This document shows, in pieces, positions 29,569-38,119 of a stretch of DNA of 64,000 bases. This DNA comes from Aldersonia sp. NBC_00410 (lineage in GTDB: Bacteria > Actinomycetota > Actinomycetes > Mycobacteriales > Mycobacteriaceae). Position numbers and translations under genes: made by a program. The stretch lies in the NCBI RefSeq assembly GCF_026342035.1, contig NZ_JAPENM010000001.1:186001-250000 (forward strand), in the 5' to 3' direction. The notes under the pieces were generated by a model that had not been told where the DNA came from, ran no database searches, and saw only the letters and a list, made by a program, of their open reading frames with translations. How positions within the stretch are numbered: position 1 is the stretch's first letter; each line of letters opens with the position of its first letter.

Positions 29569-30173
29569 GAGCTCTGCTCCGCCGCCACCCGGGTGACAAC
29601 CGGCTCGAGGTCGTCGGCGAGCAGCTCGCGCAGGAACACCGCCGCAACCCGATGCTCCTTGTCGAGCACGAGCGTGGTTGGCACGACGCTGGTCGGGAAA
29701 TTGCCGCCGAGCGCGATCAGGGTGCGCATCGACGGGTCGTAGATGGACGGGTAGCCGATCGCATTGTCGGTGACGAAGTCGCGCGCCTTGTCCTGCTGGA
29801 AATCACGAACGTTGATGCCGAGGAAGGCCACCCCGGAATCCTTGGTGTCCTGGTAGACCTGCTCGAGGTCATCGGCCTCGCCACGGCACGGTCCGCACCA
29901 CTGGCCCCACAGGTTGATGACGACGGCCTTGCCCGCGAAGTCGTCGAGCGACACCGTCTTGCCGTCCTCGGTGAGGCTGGGCCCGGCGAGGTCGCCGAGC
30001 GTGCCGCGGGTCTCCGGCGGGTTGTAGAAGATCTCGGTCTTGCCGCCCGGGGACACGAAATCGAACGTGCCGCCCTGAGCGACGGCGTCGGAGCCGGTCG
30101 AGCAGGCCGGGACAGCGCCCATCGCGACGGCTGCGACAAGCGCAGCCACCGTTCGACGGCGAATCCTGGTCAC
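29565..30173 (-). CDS. TlpA/ResA-like thioredoxin lipoprotein
   Basis: The 202-residue lipoprotein has the signal [16 protein letters not shown] with a lipobox cysteine near residue 24, followed by a thioredoxin fold with the active site [11 protein letters not shown]. It should reduce apocytochrome c cysteines outside the membrane, with CcdA as electron donor. GTG 30173 overlaps the upstream stop (GTGA). The longer ORF to 30479 runs through the neighbouring gene in another frame. Confidence 0.92.
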   Translation of the reverse strand: MTRIRRRTVAALVAAVAMGAVPACSTGSDAVAQGGTFDFVSPGGKTEIFYNPPETRGTLGDLAGPSLTEDGKTVSLDDFAGKAVVINLWGQWCGPCRGEADDLEQVYQDTKDSGVAFLGINVRDFQQDKARDFVTDNAIGYPSIYDPSMRTLIALGGNFPTSVVPTTLVLDKEHRVAAVFLRELLADDLEPVVTRVAAEQSS

Positions 30174-30820
30174 GCCCCGGTCACCCTCGGATCCGACTGG
30201 CCGGCCGGCTCGGAGTAGACGATGTCGACGAGCGTGTCGCCGAGATAGACGAGCGAGGTGAGCGACGCGAGCGAGCACTGCCGCTGGCGCGGGTCGTGCC
30301 ACAGCCGCTGGCCCTGCAGGAATCGGCGCAGTGTCCACACCGGGAGCTGATGCGAGACGACGACCGCCTCGTGCCCGGCGGCCTCGGCACGTGCCTTGTT
30401 CACCGCGGCCAGCATGCGGTGCGCGATTTGCAGGTACGGCTCGCCCCAGGACGGGGTGAACGGGTCGCGCAGCTTCCACCAGTGCCGCGGCTTGCGCAGC
30501 GCACCGTCACCGACGGAGACGCGCAGGCCCTCGAACGTGTTGCCCGCCTCGATCAGGTCCTCGTCGGTCTCCACCGACAGCCCGTGCGCGGCGGCGATCG
30601 GCGTCGCCGTTTCCTGCGCGCGCTCGAGCGGCGAGGCGATCACATGGGTGATGTCGTGGCCTGCGAGCGCCTTGGCCACCGCGGCGGCCTGTGCGCGGCC
30701 GGTCACCGACAGCGCGAAGCCGGGCAGCCGGCCGTAGAGGATCCCGCGCGGGTTGTGCACCTCGCCGTGCCGCAGCACGTGCACGATCGTGCGCAGTTGC
30801 TCGGACTTGGGTTCGGTCAC
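30170..30820 (-). CDS. Histidine phosphatase (phosphoglycerate-mutase fold)
   Basis: The 216-residue protein has the catalytic motif [11 protein letters not shown] near residue 14 and the second histidine in [10 protein letters not shown]. It belongs to the broad histidine-phosphatase clan and is probably a phosphatase rather than a glycolytic mutase. It sits between hemL and the TlpA-like gene, as Rv0525 does in M. tuberculosis, with 4-bp overlaps on both sides. Its substrate and link to cytochrome assembly are unknown. Confidence 0.9.
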   Translation of the reverse strand: MTEPKSEQLRTIVHVLRHGEVHNPRGILYGRLPGFALSVTGRAQAAAVAKALAGHDITHVIASPLERAQETATPIAAAHGLSVETDEDLIEAGNTFEGLRVSVGDGALRKPRHWWKLRDPFTPSWGEPYLQIAHRMLAAVNKARAEAAGHEAVVVSHQLPVWTLRRFLQGQRLWHDPRQRQCSLASLTSLVYLGDTLVDIVYSEPAGQSDPRVTGA

Positions 30821-32163
30821 GACGTCGTTCCTTCGGGTTCGGGAGCTGTTGCAGCAGCAGCCGCTGCGGCGGGCAGTGCGTCGGCGATTCGCTCGAACGC
30901 CGCGTCGTCGAGCGCGGCGGAAACGAACCAGGCCTCGAACGCGCTCGGCGGGGCGTACACGCCGCGCTCGAGCAGCGCGTGGAAGAACGGAGCGAATCGC
31001 CAGGTCTGCGCCGCCTTCGCCGAGGCGTAGTCGGTCACCGGCTTGGCCGAGAAGAACACGCTCACCATGTTGCCTGCGAACTGCACCCGGTGGGGCACGC
31101 CTGCGGCGCTGAGCGCCGATCCGAGCAGGTCACCGAGGCGGAAGGCGTTGGCATCGAGTTTCGCGTAGACGCTGTCGTCGGCGGCGCGCAGCGTGGCCAG
31201 GCCGGCCGCGACGGCCACCGGATTACCCGACAACGTGCCCGCTTGATAAACCGGGCCGGCCGGGGCGAGGTGGTTCATGATGTCGGCACGGCCACCGAAT
31301 GCCGCTGCGGGCAGCCCGCCACTCATCACCTTGCCGAAGGTGTACAGATCGCCCGCGACGCCGTCGATGCCGAACCAGCCGGATCGGCTCACCCGGAAGC
31401 CGGTCATCACCTCGTCGACGATGAGCAGCGCATCGTGCGCATTGGCCAGGCGGCGCAGGCCCTCGTTGAAGCCGGGCTCCGGCGCGACCGCGCCCATGTT
31501 TCCTGCTGCGGCCTCGGTGATGATCGCGGCGATCTGTCCGTGGTTGGCGGCACAGGCCTGTGCGACCGCGTCCAGATCGTTGTAGGGCACGACGATGGTC
31601 TCGCCGGCCTGCGCGCCGGTGACACCGGGCGAGGTCGGCAGCCCGAGCGTCGCGACACCGGAGCCCGCGTCGGCGAGCAGCGCGTCGACGTGACCGTGGT
31701 AGCAGCCGGCGAACTTGATGATCTTCGTCTTGCCGGTGAATCCGCGGGCGAGCCGGATCGCGCTCATCGTCGCCTCGGTGCCGGAGTTCACCAGCCGGAC
31801 CTGCTGCACCGGGTCGACCCGCGCGATGATCTCCTCGGCGAGTTCGACCTCTCCGACGGTCGGCGCGCCGAAGGACAGACCGCCGGTGGCGGCCCGCTGC
31901 ACGGCCTCGACGACGGCGGGATGCGCGTGGCCGAGAATCATCGGACCCCAGGAGCAGACCAGGTCGATGTAGGAGTTACCGTCAACGTCGGTCAGCGTCG
32001 CGCCGGCGGCCTTGGCAATGAACCGCGGCGTCCCCCCGACCGCCGAAAACGCGCGGACCGGCGAATTGACTCCGCCGGGAATCACCGCACTGGCCCGCTC
32101 GAACAACTCGGCCGACTTCGTGGAACTGAAAGACACGACTTCCAGTGTCTCAGTCGATGGCAA
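30817..32163 (-). CDS. hemL: Glutamate-1-semialdehyde 2,1-aminomutase HemL
   Basis: This PLP enzyme makes 5-aminolevulinate, the heme precursor, from the product of HemA. The 448 residues include [18 protein letters not shown], the PLP region [10 protein letters not shown] and the Schiff-base lysine in [14 protein letters not shown]. The start may instead be GTG 32136 ([12 protein letters not shown]), which has GGAAG close upstream. It heads the operon with the cytochrome c maturation genes, tying heme supply to use. Confidence 0.94.
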   Translation of the reverse strand: MPSTETLEVVSFSSTKSAELFERASAVIPGGVNSPVRAFSAVGGTPRFIAKAAGATLTDVDGNSYIDLVCSWGPMILGHAHPAVVEAVQRAATGGLSFGAPTVGEVELAEEIIARVDPVQQVRLVNSGTEATMSAIRLARGFTGKTKIIKFAGCYHGHVDALLADAGSGVATLGLPTSPGVTGAQAGETIVVPYNDLDAVAQACAANHGQIAAIITEAAAGNMGAVAPEPGFNEGLRRLANAHDALLIVDEVMTGFRVSRSGWFGIDGVAGDLYTFGKVMSGGLPAAAFGGRADIMNHLAPAGPVYQAGTLSGNPVAVAAGLATLRAADDSVYAKLDANAFRLGDLLGSALSAAGVPHRVQFAGNMVSVFFSAKPVTDYASAKAAQTWRFAPFFHALLERGVYAPPSAFEAWFVSAALDDAAFERIADALPAAAAAAATAPEPEGTTS

Positions 32164-32199
32164 ATCGGAAACGACAGGGTGTAGTGGTCTGGGCCACGC

Positions 32200-32328
32200 T
32201 CAGTGGCGCAGCGCGTAGGTCAGGCGCCGAAGAAACGATTTCCGGCGCTGCGCAGCCTGGAACACGGCATCTTCTTCGAGGATTTTTGTGGCGGAAGCCA
32301 CCCGCTCGCGGGCCTGCGCCACGGCCAT
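32200..32328 (-). CDS. Possible small protein, 42 aa (weak)
   Basis: A short reading frame begins MAVAQARERVASATK and ends RRLTYALRH. Codon third positions are GC-rich and the peptide is basic and helical, which suggests coding. There is no ribosome binding site I can defend and no known family. It may be a remnant or a chance frame in the gap between hemL and the acyl-CoA dehydrogenase gene. Confidence 0.25.
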   Translation of the reverse strand: MAVAQARERVASATKILEEDAVFQAAQRRKSFLRRLTYALRH

Positions 32329-32482
32329 GGACGTACGCGTCGTACAGCCGTGCGGCGCGTTGCTTGGACACAGGCCACCGAGGCCATCGGCGAAGACCGC
32401 CGCGGTCTGCGCGCGAACTGATCGTCGTCCGCCGAACGCCGATTTGGTTTCGACGCCTTCGCCCGTGGGGATACCGTCGGGC

Positions 32483-34441
32483 ATGGCCATCACCCGCGAA
32501 CCGACGCTGACCACCGCGGATCATCTACGCCGCACGCTCGATGGAGCGTGGCACGACACGAAGGAAAAGGTCCGCGTCGATCTGAACCGCGATGAGTTTC
32601 TCCCGCATTACACCCCGGACCTCGCCGAGGCGCGCGCCAAGACACTGGAGCAGATGGCGCTGCTCACCGCAGCGGGCAACGCCGCCAACGGTTTCCGGAT
32701 CGAGCACGGTGGCACCGGCAATGTTGGCGCGGCCGTGACGAGCATCGAGTTGCTCGCCATGTCGGACCTGTCGTTGATGGTGAAGGCCGGCGTGCAGTGG
32801 GGCCTGTTCGGCGGCGCGGTCGAGAACCTCGGTACCGAGCGGCACCACACGCGCTACGTCAAACCGACCATCGATCTCGACCTGCTCGGCTGCTTCGCGA
32901 TGACCGAGACCGGGCACGGCAGCGACGTGCAGTCCCTCGAGACCACAGCGACCTACGACCCCGACGCCGCGGAGTTCGTCATCCACTCCCCGACCCCGTC
33001 CGCGCGCAAGGACTACATCGGCGGTGCGGCCCAGCACGCGACGATGGCGGCAGTGTTCGCGCAACTCCTGGTGCCCGGCACCGACGGCGAGGAAACCGAA
33101 TCGAAGGGTGTGCACTGTCTCCTCGTACCGATCCGCGATGAGGAGGGCAATGACCTGCCCGGTGTCACCACCTCGGACTGCGGGCACAAGGGCGGTCTGC
33201 CCGGCGTGGACAACGGTCGCATCGTCTTCGATCACGTCCGTGTACCGCGCGAGAACCTGCTCAACCGCTACGGCGACGTCGATGAGGACGGCAACTACAC
33301 CTCGCCGATCGACAATGTCAGCCGGCGGTTCTTCACCATGCTCGGCACGCTGGTCCGTGGCCGGATCACGGTCGGCGGCTCGGCTGCGGCCGCAGCGCGG
33401 GTGGCCCTGACCATCGCCACCAAGTACGCGTTGCAGCGCAGGCAGTTCAGCTCACCGGAGGGCGACACTGAAATCGCGATCATGGACTACCTGGCCCATC
33501 AGCGACGGCTGCTGCCGCTGATCGCGCAGGCCTATGCGCTCGCGTTCGCGCAGAACGAGCTGGTCTCCACCCTCGACCGGTTGCAGACCTCGCCCGACCA
33601 GGACCCGCAGGCGCAACGCGAACTGGAGAACCGCGCCGCCGGGCTGAAGGTAGCCAACACCGCCTTCGCGACGAGGGCCATCCAGGAATGCCGCGAGGCG
33701 TGCGGCGGCGCCGGCTATCTGATGGAGAACCGGCTCGTCGCACTCAAGGCAGACACCGACGTCTTCACCACGTTCGAGGGCGACAACACGGTGCTCACCC
33801 AGCTCGTCGCGAAGGAGCTGCTCACCGGCTACGCCGACGAGGTGCAGGGCATGAGCCCGGTGGAATGGATGCGGTTCGCCGTGGACACCGTCGGTGATGT
33901 CGTCAAGAAGCGCACCGCCGCAACGCAGATCATCCAGACGCTGCTCGACACCCGCCAGGACAACGAGGAAGAGGGCAGCCTGTTCAACCGCGGCACCCAG
34001 CTCGACATGTTCGGCGAGCGCGAGGAGTACCTGCTCGCCAGCGCGGCGCGCCGGCTTCAGGGCGCGTTCAAGCGCGAGGACGATCCGTTCGACGCGTTCA
34101 ACTTCGTCCAGGACCATGTGCTCGAGGCGGCGCGCGCGCATATCGACCGGGTGGTGCTCGAGGCCTTCGTCGCCGGTATCGACGAGTGCGAGGACGAAAC
34201 CGCCAAGGAACTGCTCGGCGAACTCTGCGACATCTACGCGCTGACCGTCATCGAGGACAACAAGGCCTGGTTCATCGAACACCGGCGGCTGTCGGTGGAA
34301 CGCGCGAAGGCCGTGACCCGCGGCGTCAACGAGCGCTGCCGCTCGCTACGGCCGCACGTCGACACGATCGCCACCGGACTCGGCGTGCCGGAATACCTGC
34401 TCGGTGCCGCTCTGCTCGACGGCCCGGGCACCGACGGCTGA
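32483..34441 (+). CDS. Acyl-CoA oxidase/dehydrogenase family protein
   Basis: The 652-residue flavoprotein is longer than ordinary acyl-CoA dehydrogenases (about 390), with an extra C-terminal helical domain as in peroxisomal-type acyl-CoA oxidases. FAD-binding and substrate motifs include GCFAMTETGHGSDVQSLETT, RRQFSSPEGD and QECREACGGAGYLMENR, and TTFEGDNTVL follows. It should catalyse the first step of fatty acyl-CoA beta-oxidation. ATG 32483 starts MAITREPTLTTADHL. A hairpin lies 9 bp after the stop. Confidence 0.9.
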   Translation: MAITREPTLTTADHLRRTLDGAWHDTKEKVRVDLNRDEFLPHYTPDLAEARAKTLEQMALLTAAGNAANGFRIEHGGTGNVGAAVTSIELLAMSDLSLMVKAGVQWGLFGGAVENLGTERHHTRYVKPTIDLDLLGCFAMTETGHGSDVQSLETTATYDPDAAEFVIHSPTPSARKDYIGGAAQHATMAAVFAQLLVPGTDGEETESKGVHCLLVPIRDEEGNDLPGVTTSDCGHKGGLPGVDNGRIVFDHVRVPRENLLNRYGDVDEDGNYTSPIDNVSRRFFTMLGTLVRGRITVGGSAAAAARVALTIATKYALQRRQFSSPEGDTEIAIMDYLAHQRRLLPLIAQAYALAFAQNELVSTLDRLQTSPDQDPQAQRELENRAAGLKVANTAFATRAIQECREACGGAGYLMENRLVALKADTDVFTTFEGDNTVLTQLVAKELLTGYADEVQGMSPVEWMRFAVDTVGDVVKKRTAATQIIQTLLDTRQDNEEEGSLFNRGTQLDMFGEREEYLLASAARRLQGAFKREDDPFDAFNFVQDHVLEAARAHIDRVVLEAFVAGIDECEDETAKELLGELCDIYALTVIEDNKAWFIEHRRLSVERAKAVTRGVNERCRSLRPHVDTIATGLGVPEYLLGAALLDGPGTDG

Positions 34442-34449
34442 CGGGCGCA

Positions 34450-34480
34450 GGCCGCGCACTTTGACGGGGGGTGCGCGGCC
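34450..34480 (+). terminator. Hairpin terminator after the acyl-CoA oxidase gene
   Basis: GGCCGCGCAC and GTGCGCGGCC form a perfect 10-bp stem with an 11-base loop, nine bases after the stop codon. Confidence 0.7.
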
Positions 34481-34492
34481 CGCCCCGATGCC

Positions 34493-34600
34493 GTGTTGAT
34501 CTGGCCGCCGGCCCGTGTTGATCTGGCCTCCGACACGCCGAGAACTGAGGCCATTCGCTCGTGATCAACTCGGGACGGGGGCCACCGGCTCGTGATCAAC
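34493..34600. repeat. REP-like repeat cluster B
   Basis: Four diverged units lie here: two GTGTTGATCTGGCC copies in one orientation, then GGCCATTCGCTCGTGATCAA and GGCCACCGGCTCGTGATCAA in the other. They share the TGATCA / ctcG / GGCC core of clusters A, C and D. With the hairpin before it and the gene scrap after it, this explains the 320-base gap without an intact gene. Confidence 0.75.
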
Positions 34601-34632
34601 AAAGGGCGTAGGGGCGCGGTGGCGAAGGCTGA

Positions 34633-34762
34633 CTAGCCCGCGGGCTTGACGAGCAGCACCTGATCCGTACCACCACCGTTGTCGGTGGTGAGCAGGAACG
34701 AGCCATCGCCGAGCGCGGTTGTGGACTGCAGCCGACCGAACTCGACGAAATACGCCGGAGCG
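34633..34762 (-). pseudogene. 3' fragment of a PQQ-dependent sugar dehydrogenase gene
   Basis: The reading frame ending in TAG at 34633-34635 encodes about 43 residues containing VEFGRLQSTTALGDGSFLLT and ending VLLVKPAG. This looks like the last strands of a soluble PQQ glucose/sorbosone dehydrogenase beta-propeller, whose full length is about 350 residues. Upstream sequence is csoR in another frame, so the rest of the gene is gone. It is probably deletion debris beside repeat cluster B. Confidence 0.55.
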
Positions 34763-34763
34763 A

Positions 34764-35045
34764 TCAGGAGCGAACGAGACGCGCGATCGCCTCGGAGGCC
34801 TCCTTCACCTTCGCGTCCGCGTTCGGCCCGCCCTGTTTCGCGGCCTCGACCACGCAGCCGGCGAGGTGGGCGTCGAGCAACTTGAGCGAGACCGACTGCA
34901 GCGCGCTGGTCACCGCCGACACTTGCGTCAGGACGTCGATGCAGTACCGATCCTCGGCGACCATCCGGGAGATACCGGCGACCTGACCTTCGATCCGACG
35001 AAGCCTTTTGAGCAATTCGTCCTTCTCCGGCGAGTAGGAGTTCAT
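34764..35045 (-). CDS. csoR: CsoR-family copper-sensing repressor
   Basis: This 93-residue all-helical repressor has the Cu(I) ligand set of the CsoR family: Cys in EDRYCIDVLTQ (residue 35), and His and Cys in LLDAHLAGCVVEAAK (residues 60 and 64). It should dissociate from DNA when copper binds. GGAGAG precedes the ATG. The start overlaps the upstream gene by 4 bp (ATGA). A candidate operator lies ten bases upstream. No copper exporter gene is adjacent. Confidence 0.9.
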   Translation of the reverse strand: MNSYSPEKDELLKRLRRIEGQVAGISRMVAEDRYCIDVLTQVSAVTSALQSVSLKLLDAHLAGCVVEAAKQGGPNADAKVKEASEAIARLVRS

Positions 35046-35323
35046 CTCTCCACGGTACCCCCGGCGGGTACTCCCGGCCGGGTTTCCGAGCTGGTGCGCA
35101 GCCGCCGAACGAGGTCGATCACCAGCACTCCGGCCAGCGCGACCGATACCGACGCCGCGATGATCCACGGCCCGGAGTAATAGGTGCTGTCGAAGGCAGG
35201 CCCGTCCTCCCGGACCGGCCCGAAATGCGTCACCTGCACGCCGGCCTGCCAGCAGAACACCGTCAGAACCAGCAGTCCGACCGACCCCACCACCTCGGCG
35301 ACCACCACCGTGCGGCGGATCAT
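35042..35323 (-). CDS. Small two-helix membrane protein (Rv0514-like)
   Basis: The 93-residue protein has membrane helices around residues 7-25 and 52-71 and a basic C-terminal tail. It overlaps its neighbours by 4 bp on both sides and lies in the small-membrane-gene run after hemB, as in mycobacteria. Its last codons contain the GTACCC-N5-GGGTAC palindrome proposed as the CsoR operator. Function is unknown. Confidence 0.82.
   Translation of the reverse strand: MIRRTVVVAEVVGSVGLLVLTVFCWQAGVQVTHFGPVREDGPAFDSTYYSGPWIIAASVSVALAGVLVIDLVRRLRTSSETRPGVPAGGTVER
35055..35071. promoter_or_regulatory. Candidate CsoR operator
   Basis: The inverted repeat GTACCC-ccggc-GGGTAC lies ten bases upstream of the csoR start. 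It fits the TACCC/GGGTA G-tract palindromes bound by CsoR proteins. It sits inside the 3' end of the preceding coding region, so csoR may have its own promoter within the operon. Confidence 0.5.
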
Positions 35324-35916
35324 TCGGCGGCCTCGTCATCGGGCAGGTTGGCCGGTTCGTCCACACTCGGGGCCGGTTCCTCGCGGCGGGGTTCGTCGTG
35401 CCGCGGGGCCGACTCGGCACGCCAGTGGTCACCGGTGCCACCGAGGGCGGCGACAAGCGCCAGCCGCAGCATCGTCTCGTCTTTCGCCCAAGCGCGCACC
35501 AGCCGTCCACGCTTCAACTGCAGGCCGATCGGATTGCGCCGACGCGGCACCTCGGCCAACTCACCGAGCGTGCGCGCGGTCTCCCAGGGCGCGAACTGCC
35601 GGGAGGTCTCGTCGCGCGGCCCGAACACCTCGACGATGTGGCGCAGCGGTAGCTCCTCGGTGCCATTGCGCAGCACCTCGGGGGTGAGCACGACGCTCGC
35701 GTGTCTGCGCGCGGCGACGATCTGTACCGACACCGCGGCGGCCAGGACGGCGGCACAGATCGGCAACGTCAGCCAGTGCACCCCGGACCCGGTGGAGAGT
35801 TCGACGATCAGCACGACCAGGCACAGCAGCGGCCCGTAGCCGGCCACGCGCCAACGCGCCCCCGGCTCGGCGAACAGCACGATCGGCGGCGTGCCGTCGG
35901 GCCCGTCATTGGACAC
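35320..35916 (-). CDS. Membrane protein with PH-like domain (Rv0513-like)
   Basis: The 198-residue protein has two close membrane helices (about residues 23-66), then a soluble beta-rich part (SVVLTPEVLRNGTEELPLRH) and an acidic, disordered tail. GTG 35916 (VSNDGPDGTPPIVLF) is chosen because it overlaps the upstream stop by 11 bp, a coupled arrangement; GTG 35952 would overlap further. Function is unknown. It belongs to the hemB downstream gene run. Confidence 0.78.
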   Translation of the reverse strand: MSNDGPDGTPPIVLFAEPGARWRVAGYGPLLCLVVLIVELSTGSGVHWLTLPICAAVLAAAVSVQIVAARRHASVVLTPEVLRNGTEELPLRHIVEVFGPRDETSRQFAPWETARTLGELAEVPRRRNPIGLQLKRGRLVRAWAKDETMLRLALVAALGGTGDHWRAESAPRHDEPRREEPAPSVDEPANLPDDEAAE

Positions 35917-36355
35917 GGTGGAACCAGGGCGCAGCGGCCGGACGATAGACAAGGAACGTGGCGACCAGCATCGCCACCGCGACGATCACCAGCGGGAAGT
36001 ACGCGATGCCGATGGTGGTGGTCACGACCAGCATGAATGCGAACACCACCGAGAGGACGGCGAGCGCGCGCCGCATCCGGGCTTTCCCCTTGCGGACCTG
36101 CCCGACCAGCGCCGCGATGACCAGCCCGACGACGATGGTGATGCCGCCGAACCCGCGAATGAGGGTGAGCGCGGCATCGACGTCGGCGTCGGGGTTTTTG
36201 TCCAGCATGGACTCGCGCGTCGCATCGCCGGCGATGAATAACGCCATGACACCGAAGAACACCAGCGCAGCGGCGGCGACGATCCAGACCCAATACGCGG
36301 CGGTCACCACGTTCGGACGCTGCGGAGACTCCAGAGGACTGGCAGAAGACGACAC
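35906..36355 (-). CDS. Four-helix membrane protein, unknown function
   Basis: The 149-residue protein has four predicted membrane helices, roughly at residues 19-42, 68-86, 96-114 and 118-136, with a charged KGKARMRRAL loop between the second and third. No catalytic motif is seen. It is coupled to the next membrane protein gene. It may form a small membrane complex with its neighbours. Confidence 0.8.
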   Translation of the reverse strand: MSSSASPLESPQRPNVVTAAYWVWIVAAAALVFFGVMALFIAGDATRESMLDKNPDADVDAALTLIRGFGGITIVVGLVIAALVGQVRKGKARMRRALAVLSVVFAFMLVVTTTIGIAYFPLVIVAVAMLVATFLVYRPAAAPWFHRVQ

Positions 36356-36400
36356 GGAACTATCCTGCGTGACGCATGCGGTGCGGAATGAGGCGGGGGG

Positions 36401-36520
36401 TCAGCCGACCAGGCTGGGAACCAGCAGCACGGCGACGGTGATCAGACCGAACAGGATCATCAAGGTCAGGAACACCACTTCACGTCGTGCACTGTGCCTC
36501 TGCTCGATCACAACCCGCAT
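36401..36520 (-). CDS. Very small membrane protein, 39 aa
   Basis: This 39-residue peptide starts MRVVIEQRHSARREVV and has one membrane helix over its second half. ATG 36520 follows GGAGGAG with nine bases spacing, a better start than the in-frame codon at 36592. It lies in the same direction as the flanking membrane genes. It could be a subunit or regulator peptide; function is unknown. Confidence 0.6.
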   Translation of the reverse strand: MRVVIEQRHSARREVVFLTLMILFGLITVAVLLVPSLVG

Positions 36521-36612
36521 ACCGCCGTGCTCCTCCCGGATACCACATCCTGTGATGGTCTTCACACAATCACATCGATACCCACTACACAAATCTTCAA
36601 TCGCTGCGCTGA

Positions 36613-37122
36613 TCAGCGCACCGGAGGTCCCGGCAGGAAGTAGGAATTCGACTCTCGGCGATGCATCAGGACAATCGCGCCGGCCGCCGCGACCCCACCG
36701 AGGATGGCCAGCCCGCCCGCCAGCACCGCGACCGCGCCGGTCGCGGTGCCCAGGCCGAACACCGACGGCACGGCGAGCACGACGAGAAACGAACCGAGCA
36801 CAGTGAGAATCGTGCGGGCCCAGCCACGGCCGCGCCGCATCTGATACGCGACCACGAGCACCACGGTGCAGACCACCACGCCGATAACGACCGCGATCAA
36901 CAGCCCGGCGTACAGAAACAGCTCCGCGGTGCTGCGAGTCAACGCAAATTCGGCATCGCGGCGGGCCATATCCGAGAGCAGCTGATCGACGAGTGCGTCG
37001 CGGTCACCGATCGCACCGAGCAGCGCGCAGAGCAACTGCGCGAAGCCGAACCCGGCCACCAGCCACCACAATTGGAACGCAGTAACGACATCGTCCGGCG
37101 TCGGCCGTGGCGGTTGGGTCAC
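36613..37122 (-). CDS. Membrane protein downstream of hemB, 169 aa
   Basis: The protein has four membrane helices: one near residues 17-36, one near 76-98 and two close together near 108-148. The region between the first two is soluble and helical. GTG 37122 overlaps the hemB stop (GTGA), so it is co-translated with hemB. No motif gives a function. Confidence 0.8.
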   Translation of the reverse strand: MTQPPRPTPDDVVTAFQLWWLVAGFGFAQLLCALLGAIGDRDALVDQLLSDMARRDAEFALTRSTAELFLYAGLLIAVVIGVVVCTVVLVVAYQMRRGRGWARTILTVLGSFLVVLAVPSVFGLGTATGAVAVLAGGLAILGGVAAAGAIVLMHRRESNSYFLPGPPVR

Positions 37123-38096
37123 GAGAGTCGGCGCGCGACTTCGGCGGCCCAATACGTCAGCACGATGTCCGCACCGGCGCGACGAATACCAAGCAGCGAT
37201 TCCAGCACCGCGGCATCCCGGTCGATCCAGCCGTTCTGGGCCGCGGCCGTGATCATCGAGTACTCGCCCGAAATCTGGTATGCCGCAACGGGAACCGTCG
37301 AACGGTCGGCGACGTCACGGAGGATGTCGAGATAGGCCATCGCCGGCTTCACCATCACGATGTCGGCGCCCTCGACGAGGTCGAGATCGACCTCGCGCAC
37401 CGCTTCGCGACGGTTCGCCGGATCCTGCTGATAGGTACGCCGATCGCCCTGCAGCGATGAGCCGACCGCCTCCCGGAACGGCCCGTAGAACGCCGAGGCG
37501 TACTTCGCGGCATAGGCGAGGATCCCGGTGTCGATGTGGCCTGCTTCGTCCAGAGCGGACCGGATCACGCCGACCTGCCCATCCATCATCCCGCTCGTAC
37601 CGAGCAGCACGGCACCCGATTCGGCTTGGGCCAGAGCCATATCCACGTAGCGTCGCAGCGTCGCGTCATTGTCGACCGAGCCGTCGGCGGCGAGCACGCC
37701 ACAGTGACCATGGTCGGTGAACTCGTCGAGGCAGGTGTCGGCCATGACGACCGTGTCGGCACCGACCTCGGCACGCAGCGCCGCGAGGCCACGGTTGAGA
37801 ATGCCCTCGGGCGCACTGGCCAAAGTGCCGTCGGCGTCCTTGTCGTCGGGGCGCGGCACCCCGAACAGCATCAGACCACCCACCCCGGCGTCCACCGCAT
37901 CCACGGCGGCCTTGCGCAGCGAATCGAGCGTGTGCTGTACCACGCCGGGCATCGAGGAGATCGGACGCGGCTCCGTGATGCCGTCGGCGACGAACATCGG
38001 AAGCACGAGATGCCTTGGCTCCAGCGATGTTTCGGCGACGAGACGGCGCATTGCAGCGCTGCCGCGCAACCGACGGGGACGATCGGCAGGAAACAC
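37119..38096 (-). CDS. hemB: Porphobilinogen synthase HemB
   Basis: This enzyme condenses two 5-aminolevulinate molecules into porphobilinogen. The 325 residues include the cysteine-bearing metal segment [18 protein letters not shown] (near residue 118), the first active-site lysine in [14 protein letters not shown] and the Schiff-base lysine in [11 protein letters not shown]. The length is normal. It follows the cobA-hemD gene by 23 bp in the leftward heme operon. Confidence 0.95.
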   Translation of the reverse strand: MFPADRPRRLRGSAAMRRLVAETSLEPRHLVLPMFVADGITEPRPISSMPGVVQHTLDSLRKAAVDAVDAGVGGLMLFGVPRPDDKDADGTLASAPEGILNRGLAALRAEVGADTVVMADTCLDEFTDHGHCGVLAADGSVDNDATLRRYVDMALAQAESGAVLLGTSGMMDGQVGVIRSALDEAGHIDTGILAYAAKYASAFYGPFREAVGSSLQGDRRTYQQDPANRREAVREVDLDLVEGADIVMVKPAMAYLDILRDVADRSTVPVAAYQISGEYSMITAAAQNGWIDRDAAVLESLLGIRRAGADIVLTYWAAEVARRLS

Positions 38097-38119
38097 GGGC
38101 CTCCTTGGAGTGCCGAACG

